Source: Leucobacter sp. L43
GTDB lineage: Bacteria; Actinomycetota; Actinomycetes; Actinomycetales; Microbacteriaceae
Assembly: GCF_016597785.1 (NCBI RefSeq)
Contig: NZ_JAENJG010000001.1
Location: 1,913,392-1,977,391 of the forward strand
DNA length: 64,000 nt
Direction: 5' to 3'
The translations under genes were made by a program, and so were the position numbers. Under the pieces are notes generated by a model. It worked only from the letters and a program-made list of their open reading frames with translations. It searched no databases and was not told the origin of the DNA. Position 1 is the first letter of the stretch. Each line of letters begins with the position of its first letter. Positions 17,113 through 25,400 of this stretch are shown piece by piece.

Positions 17113-18507
17113 GTGACAATCAACCTCACCGGGAGCAACGACGACGTCGAAGCGACCGATGCACTCGCCCGAACAGGCGACGACCAAGACCAGATGAGCC
17201 GTGGCCGATTGACGATGGCGTGGTACGGCACGGCGAGCGCCTTCTTCTTCGTCTACATCGGCGCCGCGATGGCTTCGGCGTACGGCACGGTGAACGCGAT
17301 CATCGGCATCGTGCTGACGATCATCGCCTACGGCCTCATCAACAGCGTGCTGTCGCGCTACGCGATCAACAACCGCACAACGGTCGCCCAGTTCTCGCGG
17401 ACGATCCTCGGCAACGCCGGGTCGGCCATCGCGATGATCATCTTCGCGCTCATCGCGATCTACTACGCGGTCTTCGAGGGCTCCATCGTGGCCTACGCGT
17501 TCATGACCGCGTTCGGCGGCGAGATGTGGGTGTGGAGCCTCGTCGTCGTCGTCTACTCGACACCGCTCATCATCGGCGGAGTGCGACGCTTCCTCGACAA
17601 GATCAACGGCATTCTGATGCCGATCTACTTCTTCGGGCTCGTGGCCGCCGTGATCTGGGCGGGGGTGCAGTACGGGTTCACGGATACGTGGCTCACGCAG
17701 GCGCCCGACGTTCCCGTCCCGCTGTCGATGGGCGGCCCCGGCTGGCTGGCGACCTTCGCCGGGTACATGGGCGTCTGGATCATGATGATGTTCACCATGG
17801 ACTTCGCCTCGCTCGGCAAGCGCAAGGACATCGCGTACCACCAGCGCGTCACCTTCGGCCCGTTGTTCTACGTGCTCGCCTACGGATTCTCGGCGTTCGT
17901 CGGCATCTTCCTGACCTTCACGATCCCCGGGCTCGAAGCCTCGGAAACCGGTCTCGCCGGCGGCCTCGTGAGCCTCATGGGCATCCTGGGCCTGATCGTC
18001 GTGATCGCGACGCAGACCCGCATCAACACCGCGAACTACTTCCTCGGCGCCGCGAACCTGCGGGCGTTCGGGGAGAAGGTGTTCAAGATCAACATGCCGA
18101 ACATCGTGTGGGTGCTGCTGTCGTCCGTCATCATCTTCCTCTTCATGCTGCTGCCCGTCGTGGAGTACCTGCTCATCGCACTCGCCTGGCAGGGCGTGCT
18201 CGTCACGGCCTGGGTCGCGATCGCGCTGACCCACATCCTGCTCGGTCGCTGGCAGAACGAGGAGCACTCGGCGATCGGCGACCAGCACTACAAGGCGTTC
18301 AACAACAACGGTCTGATCGCCTGGGTGGTGGCGACGCTCGTCGGCATCGTGATGCTGCAACTCGGCACGTTCAACCCAGACCTCGCCGGCATCGGCGCGA
18401 CCTGGGGGCCGATCCTCACGGCGGTCTCCGCGGCGCTCGTCTACGGGATCCTGTGGAAGACCAACCCGGTGAGCCGCACCGGCCTGATCAAGGTGGTCGG
18501 AGCCTGA
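17113..18507 (+). CDS. NCS1-family (cytosine/purine/hydantoin type) permease
   Basis: A 464-residue protein with about 12 transmembrane helices, preceded by a 35-residue polar N-terminus. Patterns such as AWYGTASAFFFVYIGAAMA, the G-rich helix 1-2 region and QTRINTANYFLGAANLRAF fit the NCS1 nucleobase-cation symporter family, which brings cytosine, purines, allantoin or hydantoins into the cell. The start is taken as GTG at 17113 because GGAGGT lies 7 bases upstream. The ATG at 17098 would include that ribosome site in the coding region. It follows the hydantoinase genes in the same direction and is probably the uptake system for their substrate. Confidence 0.87.
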   Translation: MTINLTGSNDDVEATDALARTGDDQDQMSRGRLTMAWYGTASAFFFVYIGAAMASAYGTVNAIIGIVLTIIAYGLINSVLSRYAINNRTTVAQFSRTILGNAGSAIAMIIFALIAIYYAVFEGSIVAYAFMTAFGGEMWVWSLVVVVYSTPLIIGGVRRFLDKINGILMPIYFFGLVAAVIWAGVQYGFTDTWLTQAPDVPVPLSMGGPGWLATFAGYMGVWIMMMFTMDFASLGKRKDIAYHQRVTFGPLFYVLAYGFSAFVGIFLTFTIPGLEASETGLAGGLVSLMGILGLIVVIATQTRINTANYFLGAANLRAFGEKVFKINMPNIVWVLLSSVIIFLFMLLPVVEYLLIALAWQGVLVTAWVAIALTHILLGRWQNEEHSAIGDQHYKAFNNNGLIAWVVATLVGIVMLQLGTFNPDLAGIGATWGPILTAVSAALVYGILWKTNPVSRTGLIKVVGA

Positions 18508-18545
18508 GCATCGCGGGATCCTGACTCCCGGGAGTTCGACTCGGA

Positions 18546-18592
18546 GAGCGCGTGCCGTGCTGCGACAGAGATGCGCAGTGCGGCACGCGCTC
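18546..18592. terminator. Bidirectional terminator-like hairpin
   Basis: Arms GAGCGCGTGCCG (18546-18557) and CGGCACGCGCTC (18581-18592) are perfectly complementary, with an inner CTGCG/CGCAG pairing. It sits between the convergent NCS1 permease gene and the PucR gene, where a shared terminator is expected. There is no T tract, as is common in high-GC actinobacteria. Confidence 0.7.
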
Positions 18593-18616
18593 CCCGTGTG
18601 CGTCCGGAAGGAGCGG

Positions 18617-20083
18617 CTAGTACGGCTCGATCTCCACCAGCCGCAGCGCCATGAGGCACGTGGCGCGGCCGTCGAGCGTGTCGAGCGAGATGCCGAGCAG
18701 CTCCTCGATGCGGCGCAGCCGGTAGCTCAGCGAATTGCGATGGATGTAGAGCTCCTCGCAGGTTCGCGACGGCTGAGCGTCGTTGCGCAGCCAGATCCGC
18801 AGCGTCGGCAGCAACTCGGTCGCGCGGTGCTCGTCGTGATCGAGCAGGGGGGCGAGAAATCGCTCCGCCGCCTCACGGGCCCCCCGCCCGGCTGCGGCGG
18901 CCACGACCGCGCTGAGGCCGAGCACGGGCGCCAGCACGGGAGCCGACACGTGCCGGATCAGGTTGAGCGCATGGACGAGTGCGATCCGCAGCTCGTCGAT
19001 CGTGCGGGCCGGCCCGCGCAGCACGAGCGGCAGCACCGGCTCGATTCCGAGCAGTCGTTTCGAGACCTCGTCGAACGCCTCCCGCGGGAACTGGGCCAAG
19101 GCGATGAGCTGCTCATCGAGTTCGGCGACGCGAACGTCGTGGAACGTGTCGTGCAGTGCGACGCGGAGCTTCCAGGCTGCTGCGGCATGCTCACCGCTCA
19201 TGTCGGCGACGAGCAGTGTCGTCTCGGCGCGTCGGCTCAGCCCGAGTTCGTGGAACGCGTTCGCCACGTCGCTCCGCGTCGACTCCGACCAGGCGACGCA
19301 CCGGTTCACGAAACGCAGCATGTCCTGGTGGCTGCTCGCATCAACCACGACCGAACGGTTCAGCTGCAGGGCGAGGATCGAGGTGACCGGGGCGAGGAGC
19401 GCCTCGACCTCCGCGGATGAGCCGTAGAGCCGCACCGCGAGCTGGCAGGAGTTGCTGAGGCCCATCGGCAGCGGCACGGTGACGGTGTCCGGCTGCGACG
19501 CTCGTGCGGCGCCCGTGCGCCACGTCACCGTCTCCGGGTACTGCGCGATGAGCGAATCGAACGCGTCGTACACGGCGATGGGGAGCTCGAGCGCGGCGTA
19601 CATGGCCGCGAGCAGCGTCGAGATCTCCGCGCCCTGGCTGGCGAGGCGCGCGCATTCGTCGGCGAGCAGCCAGCCGCGGTCGAGCAGGGCGATGCGCTCC
19701 GCCTGCAGCATGCCCTCGACGTGCTGATCGATCTTGAGGAGGGGGACGGTGGTCGGCACTTCGAGCAGCGGCAGGTCGTGAGCCGTGCAGGCCGTGATCA
19801 GGCCTTTGGGCAGCGAATCGTGCGCGGCGCCGACCGCGAACGCCAGTGCGGCGACCGGCACGCGGGTGAGCCGCTCCACGTAGCCGTCCCAGATGCTCTC
19901 CTCCGAGAAGTTCATGCCGATCCCCGAGGTCAGGAGCAGCACGTTGGCGTCGAGAAACGGGGTCGGATCCAGGTGCTCGGTCGGCGCGCAGCGCACGATC
20001 TCCTGGCTCAGTCGGTCGGGTCCGGTCGGCGTCTCCAGCCGCAGTTGCAGGGAGTGCTCGGTCAGCAGGTCGGCGACGCGCAT
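18617..20083 (-). CDS. PucR-family transcriptional regulator (PucR sensor domain + HTH)
   Basis: A 488-residue regulator. The N-terminal 120 residues form a PucR-type domain (VADLLTEHSLQLRLETPTG at the start). The middle corresponds to the GGDEF-like domain, and the C-terminus is the PucR HTH (CEELYIHRNSLSYRLRRIEELLG). The start is ATG at 20083 with AGAGGA 8 bases upstream. It is divergent from the pxpA-carboxylase operon at 20176 and most likely controls it. It differs in length and domain content from the other PucR protein at 11487-12698, so the two are not a recent duplication. Confidence 0.88.
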   Translation of the reverse strand: MRVADLLTEHSLQLRLETPTGPDRLSQEIVRCAPTEHLDPTPFLDANVLLLTSGIGMNFSEESIWDGYVERLTRVPVAALAFAVGAAHDSLPKGLITACTAHDLPLLEVPTTVPLLKIDQHVEGMLQAERIALLDRGWLLADECARLASQGAEISTLLAAMYAALELPIAVYDAFDSLIAQYPETVTWRTGAARASQPDTVTVPLPMGLSNSCQLAVRLYGSSAEVEALLAPVTSILALQLNRSVVVDASSHQDMLRFVNRCVAWSESTRSDVANAFHELGLSRRAETTLLVADMSGEHAAAAWKLRVALHDTFHDVRVAELDEQLIALAQFPREAFDEVSKRLLGIEPVLPLVLRGPARTIDELRIALVHALNLIRHVSAPVLAPVLGLSAVVAAAAGRGAREAAERFLAPLLDHDEHRATELLPTLRIWLRNDAQPSRTCEELYIHRNSLSYRLRRIEELLGISLDTLDGRATCLMALRLVEIEPY

Positions 20084-20116
20084 CGGGCATCCTCTCGCGC
20101 TTGCACAAATCACATC

Positions 20117-20168
20117 AGAAATTTCTTGCAACTGCATAATAACGTTCGCTTGACGCTCCGCGTAGCTT
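20117..20168. promoter_or_regulatory. Divergent promoter region of the pxpA operon: palindrome and leaderless -10 box
   Basis: AGAAATTTCT (20117-20126) is a perfect 10-base palindrome in an AT-rich 92-base gap between the PucR gene and pxpA. It is a candidate PucR or RNA-polymerase site. TAGCTT (20163-20168) ends 7 bases before the ATG of pxpA, which has no clear ribosome site, so pxpA may be leaderless. Confidence 0.45.
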
Positions 20169-20175
20169 GGGGGCT

Positions 20176-20910
20176 ATGACATCACAGCGAAGTGACTCGG
20201 TTTCGGTGAACTCGGATATGGGCGAGGCCTTCGGTCTCCACACCTTCGGCAACGACCCGGCCCTCATGTCGCTCATCGACGTCGCGAACGTCGCGTGCGG
20301 CTTCCACTCGGGCGATCCGGGAACCATGGATGCGACGGTGGCGCTCGCGCAGCAGCACGGCGTTCGCGTCGGCGCCCACCCCGGGCTCCCCGATCTCGTC
20401 GGGTTCGGACGCCGGGAGATGAAGCTCACGCCCGACGAGGTGGAGAGCCTCATTCGGTACCAGGTCGGCGCCCTCGCCGGATTCCTGCGGAAGTACGACC
20501 TGCCTCTCAACCACATCAAGCCTCACGGGTCGCTCTACGGGATGCTCGCGCGCGATGAGGCGCTCATGCTCGGCGCCGTCAAGGTCGCGCGCGACTTCGG
20601 CGTTCCCGTGTTCGGGATCGCGGGTTCCGCGCATCAGCGCGTCGCGGAGCGCGAGGGCGTCGAATTCGTCGGCGAGTTGTACGTCGACCTCGACTACAAC
20701 GCCGACGGAGGGCTGATCATCCTGCGGCAGCCGCACGAGACGAACATCGTCGCGGCGTCGGAACGGGCACGTCGCGCGCTCGATACCGGAACCATCCTGG
20801 CGATCGACGGCACCGAGCTTCCGATCTCGTTCGGCAGCATCTGCGTGCACTCGGACACCCCGAACGCCGTCGAAGTGGCGACGGCCGTGCGCGCCGTGGT
20901 CGACGGGTAG
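20176..20910 (+). CDS. pxpA: LamB/YcsF family protein, 5-oxoprolinase subunit A (PxpA) like
   Basis: A 244-residue TIM-barrel-like protein with the YcsF hallmarks VNSDMGEAFG (residues 13-22), NVACGFHSGDP (near 40-50), HPGLPDLVGFGRREM (near 68-82) and HIKPHGSLYG (near 115-124). PxpA works with PxpB and PxpC in the ATP-dependent opening of 5-oxoproline (pyroglutamate) to glutamate. Here it heads an operon that also carries a biotin carboxylase and biotin carrier, so the ring opened may be a different lactam or urea-like compound. The symbol denotes family membership; the activity is not proven. Confidence 0.85.
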   Translation: MTSQRSDSVSVNSDMGEAFGLHTFGNDPALMSLIDVANVACGFHSGDPGTMDATVALAQQHGVRVGAHPGLPDLVGFGRREMKLTPDEVESLIRYQVGALAGFLRKYDLPLNHIKPHGSLYGMLARDEALMLGAVKVARDFGVPVFGIAGSAHQRVAEREGVEFVGELYVDLDYNADGGLIILRQPHETNIVAASERARRALDTGTILAIDGTELPISFGSICVHSDTPNAVEVATAVRAVVDG

Positions 20911-21005
20911 CCGCGCGCCGCCACTCGGCCGCCGCCCACCGGCGACGCCGCGACCCCACGGTTCCGCCGCGACCCCTCCTCGATCCCCTGAAGAAAGCAG
21001 ATTCC

Positions 21006-21242
21006 ATGAGTTCACAGATCATCGCCCCCATTCCCGGCATCTTCTATCGCCGCCCCGCCCCCGACAAGGATCCGTTCGTCGAGGAGGGCGACTCGGTCGA
21101 AGCCGGTCAGACCGTCGGCGTCATCGAGATCATGAAGCAGTTCACCGAGGTGCGCAGCGACACCGCCGGCGTGCTGGCATCCTTCGCGGTCGAGGATCTC
21201 GGCATGGTCGGCCCGGGCGACGTCATCGCGACGATCGACTGA
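21006..21242 (+). CDS. Free-standing biotin carrier (biotinyl-domain) protein
   Basis: A 78-residue protein that is only a biotinyl/lipoyl domain. The biotin-attachment hairpin reads EIMKQF with Lys44 as the acceptor. This keeps the Met-Lys pair but has Ile and Gln where most acetyl-CoA carboxylase carriers have Ala and Met. It lacks the N-terminal extension of standard AccB (about 150 residues). Similar stand-alone carriers occur beside PxpABC/KipIA-type genes. It shuttles carboxybiotin between the carboxylase at 21293 and, by inference, the carboxyltransferase-type proteins at 22645-24493. The ribosome site (AAGAAAG) is weak. Confidence 0.87.
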   Translation: MSSQIIAPIPGIFYRRPAPDKDPFVEEGDSVEAGQTVGVIEIMKQFTEVRSDTAGVLASFAVEDLGMVGPGDVIATID

Positions 21243-21292
21243 CAGCCGCCGCTCGTCCACCGAAGACCTCCGAATCGAGTGAAGGACACACC

Positions 21293-22648
21293 TTGAAGAA
21301 ACTGTTGATCGCGAACCGCGGCGAGATTGCTGTGCGGATCATCCGAGCGGCGAAGGAGATGGGCATCGCGACCGTCGCGGTGGCGAGCGAGGCCGACCGG
21401 GAGTCGGACGCGGCACGGTACGCCGACGCATGCGTGGTCATCGGCCCCGCTCCCGCCGGGCTCAGCTACCTCAACCAGGACGCGGTGATCGCCGCCGCCG
21501 TCGACACCGGCGCCGACGCAGTGCACCCCGGATACGGGTTCCTCTCCGAGAACGCGGGATTCGCGCGCAAGGTGCAGGAGGCGGGCCTCATCTGGGTCGG
21601 CCCGAACCCGGATTCGATCGACCTGATGGGAGACAAGGCGCGCGCACGCCAGGCCGCCATCGAGGCCGGGGTGCCCGTGCTCGCCGGCACGGACGGAGTG
21701 CTCGACGTCTCAGGGGATCTCGAAGCGCTCGCAGAGGGCATCGGCTATCCGCTGGTCGTGAAGGCATCCGCGGGCGGAGGGGGCCGGGGGATCCGTCGCA
21801 TCAATGCCCGCGCCGATCTCCGGAGCACGGTGGAGGTCGCGCAGGCCGAGGCGCTCGCAGCATTCAACTCGAGCGACGTGTACTTCGAACGCTTCGTGAC
21901 GCACGCGCGGCACGTCGAGGTGCAGATCTTCGGCGACGGCGAGAGCTGGGTGCACCTCGGCGATCGCGACTGCTCGATGCAGCGTCGGCAGCAGAAAGTC
22001 ATCGAAGAGGCTCCGGCCCCCGGGCTCCCGGACGATCTGCGCGAGCTGATGCGCGCGACCTCGGTCCAGCTCGCGCGTCAGACGGCCTACACCGGCGCCG
22101 GCACCGTCGAGTTCCTGTACGATCCCGAGCGTCAGGAGATCGCCTTCATCGAGATGAACACGCGACTGCAGGTGGAGCACCCGATCAGCGAGGCCATCAC
22201 CGGCATCGATCTCGTGCGCGAGCAACTGCGCATCGCGGCGGGTGAGAAGCTCGGGTACATCCAGGCGGATATCCGTCTCGACGGACACGCCTTCGAGTTC
22301 CGCATCAACGCCGAAGATCCGAACAACAACTTCATGCCGAGCCCCGGCCGCATCGAATCGCTCGATCTCTCGGGCGGGCCGGGCGTGCGCGCCGACTTCG
22401 GATTCCGGGCGGGCCAGACCGTCGTGCCGTTCTACGACTCGTTGCTCGGCAAGCTGATCGTGTGGGACGTCGACCGCGACCACGCGCTCGCGCGCGCCGC
22501 TCGGGTGCTCGATGAAACGGAGATCGCAGGAATCAACACGACGGTGCCCCTCATGCGCCGGCTGGTCGCCCTCGACGACTTCCGCTCGGCCACGCATCAC
22601 ACGACGACCATCGAATCGGTTCCCGGCCTGTTAGGAGAATCCGCATGA
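21293..22648 (+). CDS. Biotin carboxylase subunit
   Basis: A 451-residue ATP-grasp enzyme of the usual length for a biotin carboxylase subunit. It begins KKLLIANRGEIAVRI, has the glycine-rich ATP loop KASAGGGGRGI near residue 160, the RDCSMQRRQQKVIEEAPAP segment near 225-245, and the catalytic MNTRLQVEHPISE near residue 285. It carboxylates biotin on the carrier encoded just upstream, using ATP and bicarbonate. The start is TTG at 21293 with GAAGGA 6 bases upstream. It overlaps the KipI-type gene by 4 bases. Standard acyl-CoA carboxyltransferase subunits are not nearby, which argues against acetyl-CoA carboxylase. Confidence 0.9.
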   Translation: MKKLLIANRGEIAVRIIRAAKEMGIATVAVASEADRESDAARYADACVVIGPAPAGLSYLNQDAVIAAAVDTGADAVHPGYGFLSENAGFARKVQEAGLIWVGPNPDSIDLMGDKARARQAAIEAGVPVLAGTDGVLDVSGDLEALAEGIGYPLVVKASAGGGGRGIRRINARADLRSTVEVAQAEALAAFNSSDVYFERFVTHARHVEVQIFGDGESWVHLGDRDCSMQRRQQKVIEEAPAPGLPDDLRELMRATSVQLARQTAYTGAGTVEFLYDPERQEIAFIEMNTRLQVEHPISEAITGIDLVREQLRIAAGEKLGYIQADIRLDGHAFEFRINAEDPNNNFMPSPGRIESLDLSGGPGVRADFGFRAGQTVVPFYDSLLGKLIVWDVDRDHALARAARVLDETEIAGINTTVPLMRRLVALDDFRSATHHTTTIESVPGLLGESA

Positions 22649-23538
22649 CGCTCACCGAGCACGCGCGATACAGCTGGGGCGGCGACGAGTTCCTGCTCGT
22701 CGAAATCGCCCCCGACATGTCGCTCGAGGCGAACTTCGTCGCGAACGCCATGGCAGCGGGACTCGAAGAGCAGGAGCTCGACGGCATCGTCGACATCTGC
22801 CCCGCGAACGCATCACTGCTCATCCGCTTCAACCCGGACGAACTGCCGCACGCCGCCCTCGAGCGCGCTGTGCGAGCTCTCGAAGCGGAGGTCAAGCAGG
22901 CGACGGTGCAGGAGCTGGAAACCCGCATCATCGAGGTTCCCGTCTGGTACGACGACCCGTTCACGAGCGAGACCGAGACCCGGTTCCGCGAGGGCTACCA
23001 CCAACGACCGGAGGGGTCCGACCTCGACTACAGCGCCGAGGTGAACGGACTCGCGAACGCGGCCGAGTTCATTCAGCGCCACCACGAGACGCCCTGGCTG
23101 GTCTCCATGGTCGGCTTCGTCGCCGGCCTCCCGTTCCTCTTCCAGCTGACCCCGAGGGAGCGGCAGCTGCAGGTGCCAAAGTACCTGAGCCCGCGCACCG
23201 ACACGCCGCCGCTCACACTGGGGTACGGCGGCTGCTTCACCGCGCACTACTCCGTCCGCGGAGCCGGCGGATACCAGATGCTCGGCATCACCCCCAGCCC
23301 GATCTTCGACCCGGAGCAGAAGCTCGCCGACTTCGCCGACTTCATGGTGCTGTTCCGCACCGGAGACATCGTGAAGTACCGTCCGATCGACGAAGCCGAG
23401 TACGCCGAGATCCGGGCCGAGGTCGAGGCCGGAACCTACCGGTACAAGCAGGCGCCGGTGCGCTTCACCCTGGCCGAAGCGCTCGCCGATCCCGACGCGT
23501 ACAACCGCACTCTCCTGGAGGCTCTCGATGTCGCTTGA
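22645..23538 (+). CDS. Carboxyltransferase/5-oxoprolinase subunit B family protein (KipI/AHS1 type, long form)
   Basis: A 297-residue KipI/allophanate-hydrolase-subunit-1-type protein. It is clearly longer than free-standing PxpB/KipI (about 220-240). Motifs include PWLVSMVGFVAGLPFLFQL (near 150-170), VPKYLSPRTDTPPLTLGYGG (near 180-200) and SVRGAGGYQMLG (near 205-216). The extra N-terminal part and the VPVWYDDPF / SDLDYSAEVNG stretch resemble the matching part of urea carboxylase rather than simple PxpB. Together with the next gene it would form a carboxyltransferase module. The 4-base overlap with the biotin carboxylase and 11-base overlap with the next gene indicate a complex. Confidence 0.84.
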   Translation: MTLTEHARYSWGGDEFLLVEIAPDMSLEANFVANAMAAGLEEQELDGIVDICPANASLLIRFNPDELPHAALERAVRALEAEVKQATVQELETRIIEVPVWYDDPFTSETETRFREGYHQRPEGSDLDYSAEVNGLANAAEFIQRHHETPWLVSMVGFVAGLPFLFQLTPRERQLQVPKYLSPRTDTPPLTLGYGGCFTAHYSVRGAGGYQMLGITPSPIFDPEQKLADFADFMVLFRTGDIVKYRPIDEAEYAEIRAEVEAGTYRYKQAPVRFTLAEALADPDAYNRTLLEALDVA

Positions 23539-24493
23539 GGTACTTTCCCCCGGACTCGCAACGACCGTGCAGGATCGCGGTCGCTTCGGCTACTACCGCT
23601 TCGGGATCCCGCAGGGCGGCGCGATGGACCAGTACGCGGCGGCACTCGGCAACCGCCTCGTCGGCAACACCGCTGATGCCGCCGTGCTCGAATGCACCTA
23701 CCTGGGACCCCAGCTCAAGACAGATGCCCGGGTGGTGATCGCCGTCACCGGTGCGCCCGTCGAGGTGCTCGTCAACGGTGAACCCGCGCCGCAGAACGCG
23801 CGTCTCGTGCTCGAAGCGGGAGACGAGCTCTCCTTCGGCATGCTCCGCGGTGGTTCGAAGTTCTTCGTCTCGGTGGCCGGAGGCATCGACGTTCCCCGCG
23901 TGCTGGGCTCTCGATCCACCTATCCCATCGGCAAGCTGGGCGGGTTCGAGGGGCGCGCCGTGCAGGCGGGAGACGTGCTGCCGGTCGGCGAAGCGATGCC
24001 TCGCGAACTGGCCGTGATGGAATCGATTCCCGAGGATCTGCTGCCGACGTACGACCGCGAGGTGGCCGTCCGCATCATGCTCGGGCTGTACGACCACAAG
24101 CTCACGGAGGAGGGGCTCGCCAATCTCACGGGGGCGGACTGGACGCTGACTCCGGTCGCCGACCGCATGGGGCTCCGCTTCGACGGCCCGGGGGCGGAGT
24201 GGAAGCGCGAGGAGCAGCCGTTCGGCGCCGGGCAGGACCCGTCGAACATCACCGATGCGGGGTACGCGGTCGGCTCGATCCAGATCCCCGGCGGCACGCA
24301 GCCGATCGTGCTGCACTGCGATGCCGTTTCGGGCGGCGGGTACGCGCAAGCGGCGACGGTGATCAGCGCCGACATGGACCTTTTCGCGCGCATGGCTCCG
24401 GGTACGAAAGTGCGCTTCGTGGCCGTCACGATGGACGAGGCGCTCGCGGCTCGAGCCGAACGGAACGCCCGCTTCGCGCGGGTCTGGGAGTGA
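23528..24493 (+). CDS. Carboxyltransferase/5-oxoprolinase subunit C family protein (KipA/AHS2 type)
   Basis: A 321-residue protein of the KipA/allophanate-hydrolase-subunit-2 family. The N-terminus LSPGLATTVQDRGRFGYYRF and GAMDQYAAALGNRLVGN (residues 5-45) is the family signature. The C-terminal half has PGGTQPIVLHCDAVSGGGY. It pairs with the KipI-type protein, whose gene overlaps its start by 11 bases. In 5-oxoprolinase the pair carries out ATP-dependent lactam activation. In urea carboxylase the same two domains, fused, transfer the carboxyl group from biotin. Because a carboxylase and carrier are in the same operon, the second role is favoured here. Confidence 0.85.
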   Translation: MSLEVLSPGLATTVQDRGRFGYYRFGIPQGGAMDQYAAALGNRLVGNTADAAVLECTYLGPQLKTDARVVIAVTGAPVEVLVNGEPAPQNARLVLEAGDELSFGMLRGGSKFFVSVAGGIDVPRVLGSRSTYPIGKLGGFEGRAVQAGDVLPVGEAMPRELAVMESIPEDLLPTYDREVAVRIMLGLYDHKLTEEGLANLTGADWTLTPVADRMGLRFDGPGAEWKREEQPFGAGQDPSNITDAGYAVGSIQIPGGTQPIVLHCDAVSGGGYAQAATVISADMDLFARMAPGTKVRFVAVTMDEALAARAERNARFARVWE

Positions 24494-24503
24494 GGAGCGC
24501 ACG

Positions 24504-24698
24504 ATGCCACTGGTGAACGTGAAAATGTTCGAGCACCGCCTGCAGCAGGACCCGGACCTGGCGAGGCGGCTCGCCGTCGCCATCGACGACGTGGTGGCCG
24601 AGTACTGCACCGGGCCCGACGGCAAGCGGCCGGATACGTGGGTGACCGTCGAAGGCGTGCCGAGGGAGCAGTGGACATTCAACGGCGACACGCGGTGA
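24504..24698 (+). CDS. Tautomerase-family (4-oxalocrotonate tautomerase-like) protein
   Basis: A 64-residue protein, the typical length of 4-OT-type subunits. It starts MPLVNVKMFEHRL, so Pro1 would be the catalytic base after Met removal, followed by the amphipathic helix and a WVTVEGVPREQW strand. Such enzymes are hexameric and move protons between keto and enol forms or dehalogenate small acids. The gene is 10 bases after the KipA-type gene and ends the operon, so it probably acts on a product of that pathway. The Arg/Phe residues of true 4-OT cannot be placed with certainty. Confidence 0.75.
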   Translation: MPLVNVKMFEHRLQQDPDLARRLAVAIDDVVAEYCTGPDGKRPDTWVTVEGVPREQWTFNGDTR

Positions 24699-24818
24699 AT
24701 GGGCGTGCCCGGGCCGAGATCCGGCTCGGTGCACGCTCGTGCTCGAGGTGATGTTCGGCCACAATGGGCTCAGGGAGCGCTGATCGGCGTTTCCGCACCT
24801 CGGGTAGGGGAGGCCGCT

Positions 24819-25388
24819 ATGTCCACTGAAACTTCCGCCAGGCACGCACCGGGCGACGGAATCCGAACCGCGCTCGGCATCGGCGGGCTCATCGCCATCG
24901 TGCTCGGCCTGCTCATCATCTTCTTCCCGGCGAAGTCGGGTGCCGTGACCATGCAGATCGTCGCGGCACTCGCGGCCGCCTACGCCCTCGTCGTCGGCGT
25001 CGTGTACATCGCTACGGCGGTGTTCACCCGGATGATCGGCGGATGGGCGAGGACGGGCCGCATCGTGCTCGGCCTGCTCTACGTCATCGGCGGCGTCGTG
25101 ATGCTCGTGAACCTCGGTGCGACGGCCGCTCTGCTCGCGATCTTCCTGTCGGTCACCATCGGCGCGCTCTGGCTGTTCGAGGGGGTGCTCGCATTCAGCA
25201 CGGTGAAGCAGTCGCCGAACCGCGCGTGGAGCATCATTCACGGTGTGATCAGCGTCCTCGCGGGTGCGACGCTCATCGTCACCCCGCTGCTCGCCGCTGT
25301 GACGCTCTGGCTCCTGCTCGGCATCTCGATGCTCGTGCTCGGCATCGTGCAGGCCGTGCGCGCCTTCGGCATGAAGCCCGCGGCGTGA
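24819..25388 (+). CDS. HdeD-like DUF308 membrane protein
   Basis: A 189-residue protein with six hydrophobic helices in three similar pairs, each of the GxxxxxxGLLxxxxP type (for example IGGLIAIVLGLLIIFFP, residues about 23-40). This is the DUF308/HdeD family of small membrane proteins, linked to acid stress in enterobacteria but of unknown role in actinobacteria. The start is ATG at 24819 with GGGGAGG 5 bases upstream. It is separated from the catabolic operon by 120 bases that contain a short CCGAG/CTCGG hairpin, so it is likely a separate unit. Confidence 0.82.
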   Translation: MSTETSARHAPGDGIRTALGIGGLIAIVLGLLIIFFPAKSGAVTMQIVAALAAAYALVVGVVYIATAVFTRMIGGWARTGRIVLGLLYVIGGVVMLVNLGATAALLAIFLSVTIGALWLFEGVLAFSTVKQSPNRAWSIIHGVISVLAGATLIVTPLLAAVTLWLLLGISMLVLGIVQAVRAFGMKPAA

Positions 25389-25400
25389 CGTCGGGGCGCC

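Noticed and set aside
21006..22648. Acetyl-CoA carboxylase AccB/AccC
   Set aside because: The carrier lacks the usual AccB N-terminal part and the pair sits with KipI/KipA-type genes instead of acyl-CoA carboxyltransferase genes, so a urea/amide-type carboxylase is preferred.
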